This document shows positions 17,643 to 26,368 of a DNA stretch of 64,000 nt, piece after piece. The notes beneath the pieces are model-generated. The model ran no database searches. It worked only from the letters and a program-made list of their open reading frames with translations, and was not told the origin of the DNA. The stretch is taken from assembly GCA_016296655.1 (NCBI GenBank), contig JAEDIW010000005.1, forward strand, positions 1-64,000, written 5' to 3'. The stretch comes from Treponema sp. GTDB lineage: Bacteria > Spirochaetota > Spirochaetia > Treponematales > Treponemataceae. Made by a program: the position numbers and the translations under genes. Each line of letters starts with the position of its first letter. The first letter of the stretch is position 1.

Positions 17643-18904
17643 CAGGGCCTCCGCATTTAAAATACTTTTAAAATGAATAGTATTTAAAATTTAAGAAATC
17701 TAATAAGATTCTTTTAGGTGGGTAAAAATGAACTTAAAAGAATCTCTAGAAACAATAAAAGACAGCAGGATAGACAGATGCAAGAAGCATAGTCTTGTCG
17801 ATATACTGATGATTGTATTTTTTGGACTGCTTTGCGGATACAAAAGCATAGAATCAATACATTTATACGCAGAACTAAGTATAAATGTATTGAAAAAATA
17901 TCTTGTTCTTGCAAACGGAATACCAAGTGCAGATACAATTCTGCGGGTACTGGCAAAAATCGACACCGGGCAGCTGGGAAAAGTATTCATCGAATATGCA
18001 AGATCCGTTTTTGGAAACAGAATCAAAGACGGAGATGTGGTTGCCTTTGACGGAAAGACGGAATGCGGTTCTAAATATTCTCCCGCAGCAGAAAATGGAA
18101 CAGAACACAAAGCTGTTCATATGGTCAGTGCATGGGCTTCAAGACTGGGAGTTTGTTTCGGGCAGATTAAAACAGAAGAAAAGTCTAACGAAATTACGGC
18201 GATTCCAGAACTTCTTGATCTTCTTGATTTGAAAGGAGTTATAGTAACGATAGATGCGATGGGTTGCCAGAAGAAAATCGCCGGAAAAATCACAGAGAAA
18301 AAATCAGACTATGTATTCTCGCTCAAAGGGAATCAGGAAAAGATTCATGACGACGTGAAAGAATTTTTTACAGGTCATCAACTTGATGAAAAATACTGCG
18401 AGCGGTATAAGGTTCAAAAATATGAAAGCGAACTGGAAATCGCTCACGGAAGAATCGAAAAAAGAACTGGTTTTTTATGTACAAATATCAAATGGCTCGA
18501 AGGTAAGGATGAATGGCCGAATCTTAAGGCCGTTGGAATGGTTGAATGCCATAGAATAGAAAAGAAAACTGGAAAAGAATCGTTAGAAACGAGATTTTTC
18601 ATCACATCATTGACAGATGCCGGCAAAGCCTGCGAGGCGATGCGTTCTCATTGGGGCATAGAAAATGGCTTGCATTGGGAACTGGATGTAGTTTTTGGAG
18701 AAGATATATCCCAACTGCGGAAAGACAATTCAGCTGCAAATATGAATATGCTCAGAAAACTTGTCATAAACATATTGAAACAGACTGATTTTTCTGAGTT
18801 TACAAAGGCAAAGAATCTGTCTATTTCTGGAAAGCAAATGCTTTGCGATAAACACGAAGGATGTCTTGAAAAAGTTGTAAAAAATGTATAATGCGGAAGC
18901 CCTG
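17643..18904 (+). mobile_element. ISAs1-family insertion sequence, complete
   Basis: A 1262-bp element. The left end begins CAGGGCCTCCGCATT and the right end, read on the minus strand, begins CAGGGCTTCCGCATT, giving 15-bp terminal inverted repeats with one mismatch. It is flanked by a perfect 10-bp direct repeat TGTTATATTG at 17633-17642 and 18905-18914. One intact transposase gene fills the inside. Ends starting CAGGG and 8-10-bp duplications are typical of ISAs1 elements. Confidence 0.93.
17728..18891 (+). CDS. ISAs1-family DDE transposase
   Basis: A 387-residue transposase of the ISAs1/H-repeat-associated family. The N-terminal domain has the family block DSRIDRCKKHSLVDILMIVF and GIPSADTILRVL. 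Catalytic acidic residues are visible in VAFDGKT (first Asp), VTIDAMGCQ (second Asp) and HWELDVVFGED (Glu region), with ITAIPELLDLLDLKG between them. Length fits the family and no stop or frameshift is seen, so it should be active. ATG follows GGTGGG at 5-nt spacing. Its C-terminus ends 13 nt before the right end of the element. Confidence 0.93.
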   Translation: MNLKESLETIKDSRIDRCKKHSLVDILMIVFFGLLCGYKSIESIHLYAELSINVLKKYLVLANGIPSADTILRVLAKIDTGQLGKVFIEYARSVFGNRIKDGDVVAFDGKTECGSKYSPAAENGTEHKAVHMVSAWASRLGVCFGQIKTEEKSNEITAIPELLDLLDLKGVIVTIDAMGCQKKIAGKITEKKSDYVFSLKGNQEKIHDDVKEFFTGHQLDEKYCERYKVQKYESELEIAHGRIEKRTGFLCTNIKWLEGKDEWPNLKAVGMVECHRIEKKTGKESLETRFFITSLTDAGKACEAMRSHWGIENGLHWELDVVFGEDISQLRKDNSAANMNMLRKLVINILKQTDFSEFTKAKNLSISGKQMLCDKHEGCLEKVVKNV

Positions 18905-18914
18905 TGTTATATTG
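18905..18914. repeat. Target-site duplication, right copy
   Basis: TGTTATATTG, identical to 17633-17642; the interrupted reading frame resumes right after it. Confidence 0.93.
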
Positions 18915-19142
18915 TAACACTGTCAGGTTTTTTGTATATTTATCTCAACATGGGAAAATTTGCAAAGTCTGTTTCAAAAATGTTTATCCGTTCTTCTAAT
19001 ATAGAATTTGGAGCAGTTCTGCTGATTTTGGGGCTTGTTATTGCATTGGCAGGTCTGATTTTGAACAGAAAGCAGGCATAGCTTTTACAGGGGGCAGGTA
19101 GATTATAATTTATTCTTAATTTGCCTGCTTAATTTTTACAAG

Positions 19143-19367
19143 ATGACAAAAGAACAATTATTATTTAAAATTCAGACAAATTCTGCATGGGAATTTAAAT
19201 ACAAAAATATAACATACAACCTTACCTGCGGAAAAGACGAAAAAGGTTCTATATATATAGATTTTGGAAAGCTTTATGAACCGCAGCGTTTTGCTTCTTT
19301 TGAAGATTTAATGCGTAATGCAAGAGTTGAAAACAGTTTTTTTCGTGAAATGCTTGAAAATCTTTGA
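19143..19367 (+). CDS. Small conserved-looking hypothetical protein
   Basis: A 74-residue soluble protein: an N-terminal helix (KEQLLFKIQ), a beta hairpin with YKNITYNLTCGKDEKGSIYIDFG and a C-terminal helix (SFEDLMRNARVENSFFREMLENL). I do not recognise a family. Codon use and start position look coding. TATAAT at 19104-19109 is 33 nt upstream; no Shine-Dalgarno is evident. It lies between the interrupted membrane gene and a convergent ABC transporter gene. Confidence 0.6.
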   Translation: MTKEQLLFKIQTNSAWEFKYKNITYNLTCGKDEKGSIYIDFGKLYEPQRFASFEDLMRNARVENSFFREMLENL

Positions 19368-19395
19368 TATCAGGTTATTAAATCTAAGAAAAAAT

Positions 19396-20781
19396 TTATA
19401 GAGAATAGCTTTTACAGTTTAAAAGTTCTGCTTCTTTTTTATTGTGTGTAACAAAAATAACTGTTTTTTTTCCGTTTGATAGAAAATCTGAAAGAAATTT
19501 TATGATTCTTCGGCGGTTTTCTTCATCTAGGGAACTGAACGGCTCATCCAGCAATAGAATTTGCGATGGGAAAGCCAGGCTTCTTGCAAGATTTACACGC
19601 TGTTTTTGCCCTCCACTCAAATTCTGGACTTTTTCATTTAATTTGTCATAAAGACCTGTTTCTTTTAAAAAATATCCGGCTATTTTAAAAGCTGTTTCTT
19701 TTCCTGTAAGATTAAAAAGCGGCAGGGCAACATTAAAAAGACAGGTTTTATTTTCTATGAGTCTTGGCTCTTGAAAGCAATAGGACACTCCTGAAAAATT
19801 CTCAGCAATGTAATTCAGCAAGGTCGTCTTACCCTTCCCGCTTGGAGCAAAAACAGCATTTACAGTTCCTTCTCCAAAACTGACAGAATATCTGTCAAAA
19901 ATCTGATTTTCACCGTAAGAAAAAGAAATATTTTTCAATTCAATAGGTTCAGGCTGCTTTTCTGCAAAAAAATCTTCAGTAGAAAAATTTTCAACAGCAG
20001 GCAGCTTTGTTTTGCCAGTGATAAAAGACGGCAGGGAAAACAGCAGAATTCTGCATATTTTTTCCGTGCAGTAACAGAAAAAAACAAGAATAATCGTAAT
20101 GGCAAATACTTTTTCAGTTTCCAGATGAACCTGTGCTTTTGCAAGCATTGAGCCAATGGCTTTTTGCGGAAGACACAAAACTTCACCTGCTGCAATTACC
20201 TTCCAGGTCATGCCGAAACATGAGATGAAAGCATTCTTAAAAAAAGGCATAAGACGCGGTAGAAAAATATACAGAAATTTTTGTTTTTTCGTAAAATTGA
20301 AAATTTTTGCCATTTGCAAAAGTTTTAAATCATCATCTTTTTTTACAAATCCAGAAGAAACTGAACTTATTACAACAGGTAATGTCATTAAGATGCTGAC
20401 AGCAACAGGAACAAAATCTGATTTCAACGCAAAAACCAGTAGCAAAATGATTGCAACTATGGGGGTCGTCCGCAAAATTGTTACAGGAAGCCTCAAGAAA
20501 TTATTAAAAAAAACGGATTTTCCGCAAAAAAAACCTAAAATGCAGCCTAAAATCATTGAAAAAGTAAAGCTTATAAAAAAACGGTGTATGCTTTGCAAAA
20601 AATTCCAGTAAAATTCAGGGCTTGCTAAATAAGATACGATTTCTGAAAAAACTGCATGAGGTGCTGGCAGAATTAAAGGAGAATTTATGCTTCTGCTGAC
20701 TGAATTCCATAGAATTAACAGAAGCATAAAAGAAAGTAAAAATGGAAATTTATTTTTTAGCCAGAAAAATAATTTTTTCAT
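19396..20781 (-). CDS. ABC transporter with permease and ATPase fused (NitT/TauT type)
   Basis: A 461-residue fusion. Residues 1-255 are a BPD-type permease with about six helices and a coupling-loop region (LQMAKIFNFTKKQKFLYIFLPRLMPFF). Residues 275-461 are an ABC ATPase with Walker A APSGKGKTT (Ala in place of the first Gly), Q-loop YCFQEPRLI, signature LSGGQKQR, Walker B ILLLDEPFSSLD and a switch His in VTHNKKEA. In NitT/TauT/ThiY systems these are normally separate SsuC- and SsuB-like proteins. It follows the binding-protein gene by 20 bp, forming a two-gene importer. The substrate is not clear: nitrate, sulfonate, a thiamine precursor and riboflavin-type ligands all use this class. Confidence 0.85.
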   Translation of the reverse strand: MKKLFFWLKNKFPFLLSFMLLLILWNSVSRSINSPLILPAPHAVFSEIVSYLASPEFYWNFLQSIHRFFISFTFSMILGCILGFFCGKSVFFNNFLRLPVTILRTTPIVAIILLLVFALKSDFVPVAVSILMTLPVVISSVSSGFVKKDDDLKLLQMAKIFNFTKKQKFLYIFLPRLMPFFKNAFISCFGMTWKVIAAGEVLCLPQKAIGSMLAKAQVHLETEKVFAITIILVFFCYCTEKICRILLFSLPSFITGKTKLPAVENFSTEDFFAEKQPEPIELKNISFSYGENQIFDRYSVSFGEGTVNAVFAPSGKGKTTLLNYIAENFSGVSYCFQEPRLIENKTCLFNVALPLFNLTGKETAFKIAGYFLKETGLYDKLNEKVQNLSGGQKQRVNLARSLAFPSQILLLDEPFSSLDEENRRRIIKFLSDFLSNGKKTVIFVTHNKKEAELLNCKSYSL

Positions 20782-20801
20782 GGTGTCATTTTACATTTTT
20801 T

Positions 20802-21710
20802 TCAGTTAAAGTAAAATCCTTCTGCAGGAAGTTTTCCTCCAATTGATTCCGGCTGATTTTCAAGAAAAATGGAAAGCAGTTTTTCAATTTGCCGGCGACC
20901 TTTTTTTGCAGGAACCCAAACATAACTGCCGTTTGGAATGGATTTTTCAACTACAGCAGCTGCTAAACCCATTTTATGTTTTTCAACAAGAATACCTGCC
21001 TGTGCAGGATTTTTTACAGTCCATGCAATTGCTTTTTCAACCTGTTTTACAAAACTTTTTACATTTTTGGGATTTTTTGCTGCATAGTCAGAATTTACGA
21101 CAAGAACTGTAATAGGATATTCTGTTTTCTGGAGTGAATAAAATTCCTTTTGCAAATCAAGAACCCGTTTTACAGATTTGTCTTTTATAGAGGCCACAGT
21201 TGGAAAAGGTTCTGGAACAATTGCATATTCTGCTTTGCCAGAAATAACAGCGCCTGCAAGCTGAGCATTCGGAATAGAAAAATCAAGCACAGAATCAGAT
21301 TTATTTTCAGAAAGCAGAAAACGAGTCATGTATTCAGGTGTTGCCCCCTGCCCTGCACAGTAAATTGTCTTGCCATTCAAATCCTTTATGCTTTTTATGG
21401 ACTCATCTTTTGAAATAACAAAAAGATTTCCGTTGCCTGTAATGCCGAGACATAAAAGTTTACCGTTATTTTTTGTATAAACCTTTGCAGCAACATTTGG
21501 TGGCAGAAAACCGATGTCAAGCTCACCTTTTATGAGCTTTGCAAGCTCTTCCTGTGCATTGGCAAAAAAATCAAAGTGCAGGTTTTCCTGACTATTTTCA
21601 ATCAGATATGCACAAGGAATGCCTGAAGGTCCGTTCAGAACTCCTACATTTTGAGCTGATAATGAAAGGCTTAGAAATAAAACCGATGCCAGTACCAGAA
21701 ATTTTTTCAT
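20802..21710 (-). CDS. ABC importer substrate-binding protein, NMT1/SsuA-like
   Basis: A 302-residue exported protein (signal MKKFLVLASVLFLSLSLSA, cleavage near AQN). The core shows two-lobed binding-protein features: GVLNGPSGIPCAYLIE, GELDIGFLPPNVAAKVY, LNGKTIYCAGQGATPEYMTRF and AEYAIVPEPFPTVAS. This is the NMT1/ABC-substrate (nitrate, taurine, thiamine precursor) group. No lipobox Cys follows the signal. ATG 21710 is chosen because GGAGG lies 5 nt upstream; the longer TTG frame begins inside that site. It is first in the two-gene unit with the fused permease-ATPase. Confidence 0.85.
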   Translation of the reverse strand: MKKFLVLASVLFLSLSLSAQNVGVLNGPSGIPCAYLIENSQENLHFDFFANAQEELAKLIKGELDIGFLPPNVAAKVYTKNNGKLLCLGITGNGNLFVISKDESIKSIKDLNGKTIYCAGQGATPEYMTRFLLSENKSDSVLDFSIPNAQLAGAVISGKAEYAIVPEPFPTVASIKDKSVKRVLDLQKEFYSLQKTEYPITVLVVNSDYAAKNPKNVKSFVKQVEKAIAWTVKNPAQAGILVEKHKMGLAAAVVEKSIPNGSYVWVPAKKGRRQIEKLLSIFLENQPESIGGKLPAEGFYFN

Positions 21711-21893
21711 AAAATCCTCCAAAAAATATGTATTTTTTCATTCAAAAAAGTTTGATGTATACAACAAAATACTACAAACCTCATAAAAAATTCAACAGAA
21801 AAGAAAATTAATTCAAGGTCAACATAGAATTAACCCTATTGAGAATTTTTCAGTATTAACCTGAAAGTAGAACATTTACATGCAAATACTGCT
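21711..21893. other. Intergenic upstream of the ABC importer
   Basis: About 180 bp of AT-rich DNA between the MocR gene stop and the importer start (both minus). It holds the Shine-Dalgarno of the binding-protein gene. No riboswitch fold that I recognise and no clear -35/-10 pair. Confidence 0.4.
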
Positions 21894-23309
21894 TTACATA
21901 ACCAGCTGAATTCCGCAGGCGTATGCAAAAACTTCTGTAACACGGGGAATCTGTTCTTTTTTTAATGAAGAATAATTTATAACAAAAGTTTTTTCCTCAT
22001 TGGAAGTTTTGCTGTAGTAGTAATCGGATAAAAGCGCTGCATTTATATTACTTTTTAAAAGCCGATTTTTGAGTTCTTGGGCTGAATAGTTTGATTTTAT
22101 AGTTAAAAGAAAATGCAGACCGGAATTTTCTTCATTTATCCTTGCAATTGACGATAATTTTGATTTTTTTAGCAGGGTTATGAATTCATTACGCAGGCTT
22201 CTATAATAATTTTTCATCCGGTTTATGTGTTTTTCGTAATTACCATCCTGAATGAATTTTGCAAGCGTGTATTGTTCAAAAGAACTGACCTGACATGAAT
22301 AAAATCCAAGTTTTTTTTCAAATAAGGATATAAGGCTTTGCGGAAGTACCATGTAGCTGATTCGAAAAGAAGGTGACAAAGTTTTTGAAAAAGTGTTCAT
22401 ATAGATGACTTTTGAAGCTGAATCTGTACCTTGTAGCGTCGGCAACGGCTTTCCGTTAAATCGGAATTCACTGTCATAATCGTCTTCAATTATGTAGCGG
22501 TTTTCTTTTTTGTATGCCCACTGAAGCAGTTCCTGCCGTCGCTTTACAGGCATTACAATTCCTGTGGGAAAATGGTGAGCTGGAGAAACATGAACTATAT
22601 TTGCATTGCTTTCCTGAAGTTGCCCTATATTTATACCGCAGCTGTCCATATTTATTGGAATGGATTTTGCTCCATTGAGGGTGAAAACCTCCTGAACCTT
22701 GTGATAACCTGGATTTTCTACTGCAAAGATATTTTCCCTGCCCAAAAACTGTACAATCATTGAATAAAGAGATTCTGTTCCAGCACCGATGATAATCTGC
22801 TCTGGACAAACGTTCATATTTCTGAATCCGTTTAAATGAATGGAAATTGCCTGACGCAGTTCATAAACTCCTTTTACGCTGTGCCGTTGCAAAAGTTTTT
22901 CATCCTGGCTAGTCAAAATTTGCCGCATTGTATGCGACCATAATGTAAAAGGAAATTTTTCAACAGCAGGGGAATTGCTTGTAAAGTCTGCAAGAAATTC
23001 TTTTGCAGGATTTTCCTGTGGTGCTGCAGTAATATTTAAACTTTTAGAATTTTCCTTTTGTGGAAATTTTAATTCTGTAACAAAAAAGCCTTTTTTTTCT
23101 ATTGAATAGATGTATCCTTCAGCGATTAATTGTGCATAGGCATTTTGTACGGTGATTATGCTAACTCCCAGATGTTCTGCAAGCACGCGTTTGCTTGGAA
23201 GCTTTTCATTTGGATTAAGCTTCTGGCTGACAATCATTTTTTTTAGAGATTCTATGAGAAATTCACATAGACCAGCACTAGCTTTCTGACTGAAGTCAAT
23301 TGTAATCAT
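21894..23309 (-). CDS. MocR-type regulator (GntR helix-turn-helix plus aminotransferase domain)
   Basis: A 471-residue protein. Residues 1-75 are a GntR winged helix (KLPSKRVLAEHLGVSIITVQNAYAQLIAEGYIYS). Residues about 100-470 are a class I aminotransferase-like domain with HHFPTGIVMP, IIEDDYDSEFRF and the PLP-lysine region YMNTFSKTLSPSFRISYM. MocR proteins sense PLP or amino-acid-derived ligands, for example PdxR and GabR. ATG 23309 is chosen since TATAAT ends 6 nt before it; a longer frame would start upstream of the -10 box. The divergent MATE exporter, about 320 bp away, is a possible target, but so is the adjacent ABC importer. Confidence 0.85.
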   Translation of the reverse strand: MITIDFSQKASAGLCEFLIESLKKMIVSQKLNPNEKLPSKRVLAEHLGVSIITVQNAYAQLIAEGYIYSIEKKGFFVTELKFPQKENSKSLNITAAPQENPAKEFLADFTSNSPAVEKFPFTLWSHTMRQILTSQDEKLLQRHSVKGVYELRQAISIHLNGFRNMNVCPEQIIIGAGTESLYSMIVQFLGRENIFAVENPGYHKVQEVFTLNGAKSIPINMDSCGINIGQLQESNANIVHVSPAHHFPTGIVMPVKRRQELLQWAYKKENRYIIEDDYDSEFRFNGKPLPTLQGTDSASKVIYMNTFSKTLSPSFRISYMVLPQSLISLFEKKLGFYSCQVSSFEQYTLAKFIQDGNYEKHINRMKNYYRSLRNEFITLLKKSKLSSIARINEENSGLHFLLTIKSNYSAQELKNRLLKSNINAALLSDYYYSKTSNEEKTFVINYSSLKKEQIPRVTEVFAYACGIQLVM

Positions 23310-23315
23310 TGCTGA

Positions 23316-23345
23316 ATTATAGCAGAAAAATTTACTTTTTGGCAC
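23316..23345 (-). promoter_or_regulatory. Promoter of the MocR gene
   Basis: On the minus strand GTGCCA (23340-23345), an 18-nt spacer and TATAAT (23316-23321) stand 6 nt before the ATG. There is no Shine-Dalgarno, consistent with a leaderless transcript. Confidence 0.5.
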
Positions 23346-23454
23346 GCTTCAATGCTATGGCTCTTTGATAAATTTTTTTTATGAGATAAAATGGATTGTA
23401 AGCGATTTTAAAATTTGTGTGTGGGAAGCAGATGCATGATTTATGCTTTCAAAT

Positions 23455-23572
23455 GAACCTGGCCCGCGCTGTAGCCCCTTTAGTCGACCGCAGCGAAGTT
23501 TACGAAGCGAGGACGATGCGCGTCAGCAAAGGGCGAAAGTGCGGTTGCAAAAAGAGTGTGCCTCAAATAATT
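23455..23572. repeat. GC-rich intergenic island 1
   Basis: Between the MocR and MATE genes the composition jumps to GC-rich for about 115 bp (from GGCCCGCGCTGTAGCC to AGAGTGTGCCTC), with runs such as GTCGACCGCAGCGAAG and GCGAGGACGATGCGCGTC. No open frame or tRNA-like fold is seen. Similar islands occur at 39177-39400, 40499-40741 and 46903-47035, though this copy lacks the GAGTTT hairpin found in those. Confidence 0.5.
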
Positions 23573-23619
23573 TTTTGTTAGAAAATTTTACTTTTATTTA
23601 AAATTTAAAATTTTTAGAT

Positions 23620-23625
23620 TAGAAT
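23620..23625 (+). promoter_or_regulatory. Candidate -10 box of the MATE gene
   Basis: TAGAAT ends 8 nt before ATG 23634. No Shine-Dalgarno and no clear -35 in the very AT-rich upstream sequence. Confidence 0.35.
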
Positions 23626-23633
23626 GATATCTT

Positions 23634-24977
23634 ATGGAAAATAATCAGTTTAAAATAATGACGGAAACTCCTGTTGGCAAATTGATTTTAAAATTATGCA
23701 TGCCGACTATTTTAAGCATGCTGGTTACAAATTTTTACAATCTAGTTGATACGGCCTTTGTCGGTATGGAAGGCAACAGTGCAAGCGGAGCTGTCGGAAT
23801 TGTGTTTGGATTTATGGCTGTTTTGCAGGCAATTGGATTTTTGTTCGGTCAGGGCTCCGGCAGTATAATTTCAAGGGCTTTGGGAGGCAAAAAAATTGAC
23901 AAAGCTGGAGAAGTTGCCAGCACAGCTTTTTTTACGGCTTTTTTTCTGGCAGTTGCAGCTGGCATATTTAGTTTAATATTCATCGATGACATTGTTTTTT
24001 TTCTTGGGAGTACGGAAACCATTGCTCCTTATGCAAAAAAATACATTTCCTTTATAATTTTGACAGCACCTTTTTTGGTTACAAGTTTTACGCTGAACAA
24101 CATCCTGCGTTATGAAGGCAAAGCAACTCTTGGAATGATTGGTCTGATTACCGGTGCGGTTTTAAATATCGCCGGTGATGCTATTTTTATGAGAAAGTTC
24201 AAAATGGGAATAACTGGAGCCGGATTAAGTACAGCAATTTCGCAGTTTATAAGTTTCTGTATACTTTTTTCAATGTTTGCAAGGGGCAAAACTCAGTGTG
24301 TAATTTCTTTGAAAAAAGTCTGTTTAGATTTTAAAATTTATTCTGACATTATCCTGACGGGTTTGCCAAGCCTTTTGCGGCAGGGAGCTTATAGTTTTGC
24401 TGCAATTATCATGAATGTCCGTGCTGCTTGTTTTGGGGATGCTGGAGTTGCTGCGATGAGCATTGTTTCAAGGATTTTTTTCTTTATTTTTTCCCTTTCG
24501 ATTGGTGTCGGCCAGGGATTTCAACCTGTGGCGGGATTCAACTATGGTGCAAAAAAATTTTCCCGTGTACGCAAAGGTTCGGAATTTACGTTCGCCTTTA
24601 GTTCAGCTCTTATGATAATTGCAGGCATTCTGGTTGCCTTGAATTCAAATGAAATTATAAGGCTTTTCAGGGATGATGCACTTGTCATTGAAATAGCCCG
24701 GCGCTCTTTGATTCTTCATTGCGTTGCAGTTATTTTTCTACCGTTCTGCATGGTTTGTGAAATGGTAATGCAAAGCACTGGATTTAAACTTGGAGCTTCC
24801 GTCATTTCACTTATGAGAAGTGGTTTGATTTTGATTCCATGCATAATCCTGCTTACAAAATTTCGCGGACTAAAAGGACTGCAGGAAGCGCAGCCTCTGT
24901 CGTTTGTGCTTGCTGTAATTCCGTCGGTATTTTTCGGGCGGCTATATTTTAAGAAACTGCCAAAAAATGACGGTTAG
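23634..24977 (+). CDS. MATE-family multidrug/metabolite exporter
   Basis: A 447-residue protein with twelve predicted helices in two homologous halves. The family pattern is visible in LILKLCMPTILSMLVTNFYNLVDTAFVG in the first half and GLPSLLRQGAYSFAAIIMNVRAA in the second, with GVGQGFQPVAGFNYGAKKFSRVRKG. These place it in the NorM/DinF-type MATE group, which exports cationic compounds in exchange for Na+ or H+. Substrate is unknown. It stands alone, divergent from the MocR regulator and convergent with tcdA. Confidence 0.9.
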   Translation: MENNQFKIMTETPVGKLILKLCMPTILSMLVTNFYNLVDTAFVGMEGNSASGAVGIVFGFMAVLQAIGFLFGQGSGSIISRALGGKKIDKAGEVASTAFFTAFFLAVAAGIFSLIFIDDIVFFLGSTETIAPYAKKYISFIILTAPFLVTSFTLNNILRYEGKATLGMIGLITGAVLNIAGDAIFMRKFKMGITGAGLSTAISQFISFCILFSMFARGKTQCVISLKKVCLDFKIYSDIILTGLPSLLRQGAYSFAAIIMNVRAACFGDAGVAAMSIVSRIFFFIFSLSIGVGQGFQPVAGFNYGAKKFSRVRKGSEFTFAFSSALMIIAGILVALNSNEIIRLFRDDALVIEIARRSLILHCVAVIFLPFCMVCEMVMQSTGFKLGASVISLMRSGLILIPCIILLTKFRGLKGLQEAQPLSFVLAVIPSVFFGRLYFKKLPKNDG

Positions 24978-24984
24978 ATTTCAG

Positions 24985-25001
24985 TCTGCTCCAGAAGCAG
25001 A
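24985..25001. terminator. Weak hairpin between convergent MATE and tcdA genes
   Basis: TCTGCT-CCAGA-AGCAGA forms a 6-bp stem followed by AATTTTAG; the T-run is poor, so termination would be weak. Confidence 0.35.
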
Positions 25002-25023
25002 AATTTTAGAAAAAAGTCCTCTA

Positions 25024-25743
25024 CTATGCATGGAATGATGTCAAGTCTTTTATGACTTCGGCTGCGATTATCAGGCCTGCAACAGATGGCGTGAAGGCAT
25101 TGCTTCCTGGTGCTATTGAACTGCCTTTAAGTTCCGAATCTGGTTCTGCAACAGGTTTTATGACAGGTTCTGTTGAAAAAACGCATTTGAGTTGTTTTAT
25201 GTTACGTTTTTTTAGTTCATTGCGCATAACACGGGCTAGCGGACATACTGAAGTTTTGGAAATGTCTGCAACTTGAAATTTTGTAGGATCAACTTTGTTT
25301 CCTGCCCCCATGGAACTGATTATTTTTTTATCAAAGGCTTTAGCCTTAAGGACAAGTTCTATTTTTGAGCTTACAGTGTCGATGCAGTCAACTATATAGT
25401 CATATTTTGAAAAATCAAACATGGCAGAATTTTCTTTTGTAAAAAAAACATTATGTTTTGTTACTTTACATTGTGGATTTATGTCCAAAATCCGTTTTTC
25501 AGCTGCATCAACTTTAAGCATGTCAAGTGTTGAATGAAGTGCATACAATTGCCTGTTTAAGTTTGTAAGGCTTACCACATCACTGTCAACAATATCAACA
25601 GCACCAATTCCCGATCGAACCAGAGCTTCTACAGCGTAGCCTCCTACACCGCCGATTCCAAAGACGATTACACGGCTGGAGTTTAAAATCTGCATATTTT
25701 GGCTGCCAAATATCAGGCGAATCCTGGAAAACTGATCAATCAT
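25024..25743 (-). CDS. tcdA: tRNA threonylcarbamoyladenosine dehydratase
   Basis: A 239-residue ThiF/E1-like ATPase. The nucleotide loop GIGGVGGYAVEALVRSG (about 29-45) is followed by DSDVVSLTNLNRQL, VDCIDTVSSK and SSMGAGNKVDPTKF, then SVCPLARVMRNELKKR and PGSNAFTPSVAGL. This is the TcdA (CsdL, YgdL) pattern: it cyclises t6A37 to ct6A in tRNAs decoding ANN codons, using ATP. The start ATG overlaps the stop of the preceding secreted-protein gene by 8 nt, so the two are co-translated, a pairing with no obvious functional link. Confidence 0.9.
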   Translation of the reverse strand: MIDQFSRIRLIFGSQNMQILNSSRVIVFGIGGVGGYAVEALVRSGIGAVDIVDSDVVSLTNLNRQLYALHSTLDMLKVDAAEKRILDINPQCKVTKHNVFFTKENSAMFDFSKYDYIVDCIDTVSSKIELVLKAKAFDKKIISSMGAGNKVDPTKFQVADISKTSVCPLARVMRNELKKRNIKQLKCVFSTEPVIKPVAEPDSELKGSSIAPGSNAFTPSVAGLIIAAEVIKDLTSFHA

Positions 25744-26320
25744 TCTGTTTAAAAACCATTTTTATTTTATTCAGCTGGCTTTGGCTGATGACTTTACCTT
25801 TAAATAATGCCTGTGCAATTTTTTCTACGATTTTTCCGTAAGTTGATTTATCCAGCGTAAAAACAACAGTTGCATGATAAACCCAATCTGATGTTTCGTA
25901 CCAGAAAAAATCCTGAAAAGTAAGCAGCTTAAATGGTTCAATCGACATTTCGGCTGTTTTTTCTATGCGGTTACGAATGTTTTGTTCATTTATTTCTGCT
26001 GTTCCTATAATGTCTATACTGACAGAACGAGCAAGTTCCTGATATCCCAAATAAGAGGCCTTTGCAATGGCTTCTTCCCTGCAAGCTCCAAGTCCTTCTG
26101 TAGAATTTATAATCCACTTGGAATCTGCAAGGTCATTTTTCATGTTTTCGTCGCACCACAAACTGCCGTCGCCTGAATATAATGCATTGAGCCAACGAGG
26201 TAATTCCGGTTCCCCCTGTTCCCTGTTTTTCCAGTCAATTTTTACTGTTTTTGCAGAAACTACAGAAAGTTCCAGTAAAATGTAAAAGAATAAAAATAAT
26301 ATGGATTTTTTTATATTCAT
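25736..26320 (-). CDS. Secreted protein of unknown function
   Basis: A 194-residue protein with a clear signal peptide (MNIKKSILFLFFYILLELSVVSA). The mature part has LPRWLNALYSGDGSLWCDENM and a region with EGLGACREEAIAKASYLGYQELARSVSIDI that resembles LPP20-like envelope proteins, where a short acidic/helical segment precedes a beta sheet. No lipobox Cys. The upstream region has a strong terminator of the previous operon at 26369-26406, so it should start its own transcript. It overlaps tcdA by 8 nt. Family call is tentative. Confidence 0.65.
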   Translation of the reverse strand: MNIKKSILFLFFYILLELSVVSAKTVKIDWKNREQGEPELPRWLNALYSGDGSLWCDENMKNDLADSKWIINSTEGLGACREEAIAKASYLGYQELARSVSIDIIGTAEINEQNIRNRIEKTAEMSIEPFKLLTFQDFFWYETSDWVYHATVVFTLDKSTYGKIVEKIAQALFKGKVISQSQLNKIKMVFKQND

Positions 26321-26368
26321 AGTGAATTAAATATATGTAAAAAATAATATGCCGTCAATTGAAAAAAA

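Larger units (their letters stand above)
17402..19081 (+). pseudogene. Small membrane protein gene split by an ISAs1-type insertion
   Basis: The first 80 codons (17402-17642) encode a protein with two or three membrane helices (YVYMVGMLLVLISCFLPLG; AGALITLIGTIAGIIVFFV). A strong AGGAGG-like Shine-Dalgarno lies 4 nt before the ATG. The element 17643-18904 interrupts codon 81. Skipping it and one copy of the 10-bp target duplication, the frame resumes at 18915 and continues through SGFLYIYLNMGKF to a final helix (FGAVLLILGLVIALAGLIL) and TAG at 19081. The restored protein would be 135 residues with three or four helices. Neither half carries any other lesion, so the insertion is recent. As it stands, an 89-residue truncated product ending in IS sequence would be made. 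Function unknown. Confidence 0.9.

Noticed and set aside
18884..19081. Open frame starting inside the right end of the insertion sequence
   Set aside because: Its first codons are element sequence; the rest is the displaced 3' half of the gene that begins at 17402.
23340..23356. TGGCAC...TGC as a sigma54 promoter for the MATE gene
   Set aside because: The -12 element has a wrong base and the site is nearly 300 bp from the gene; chance match.
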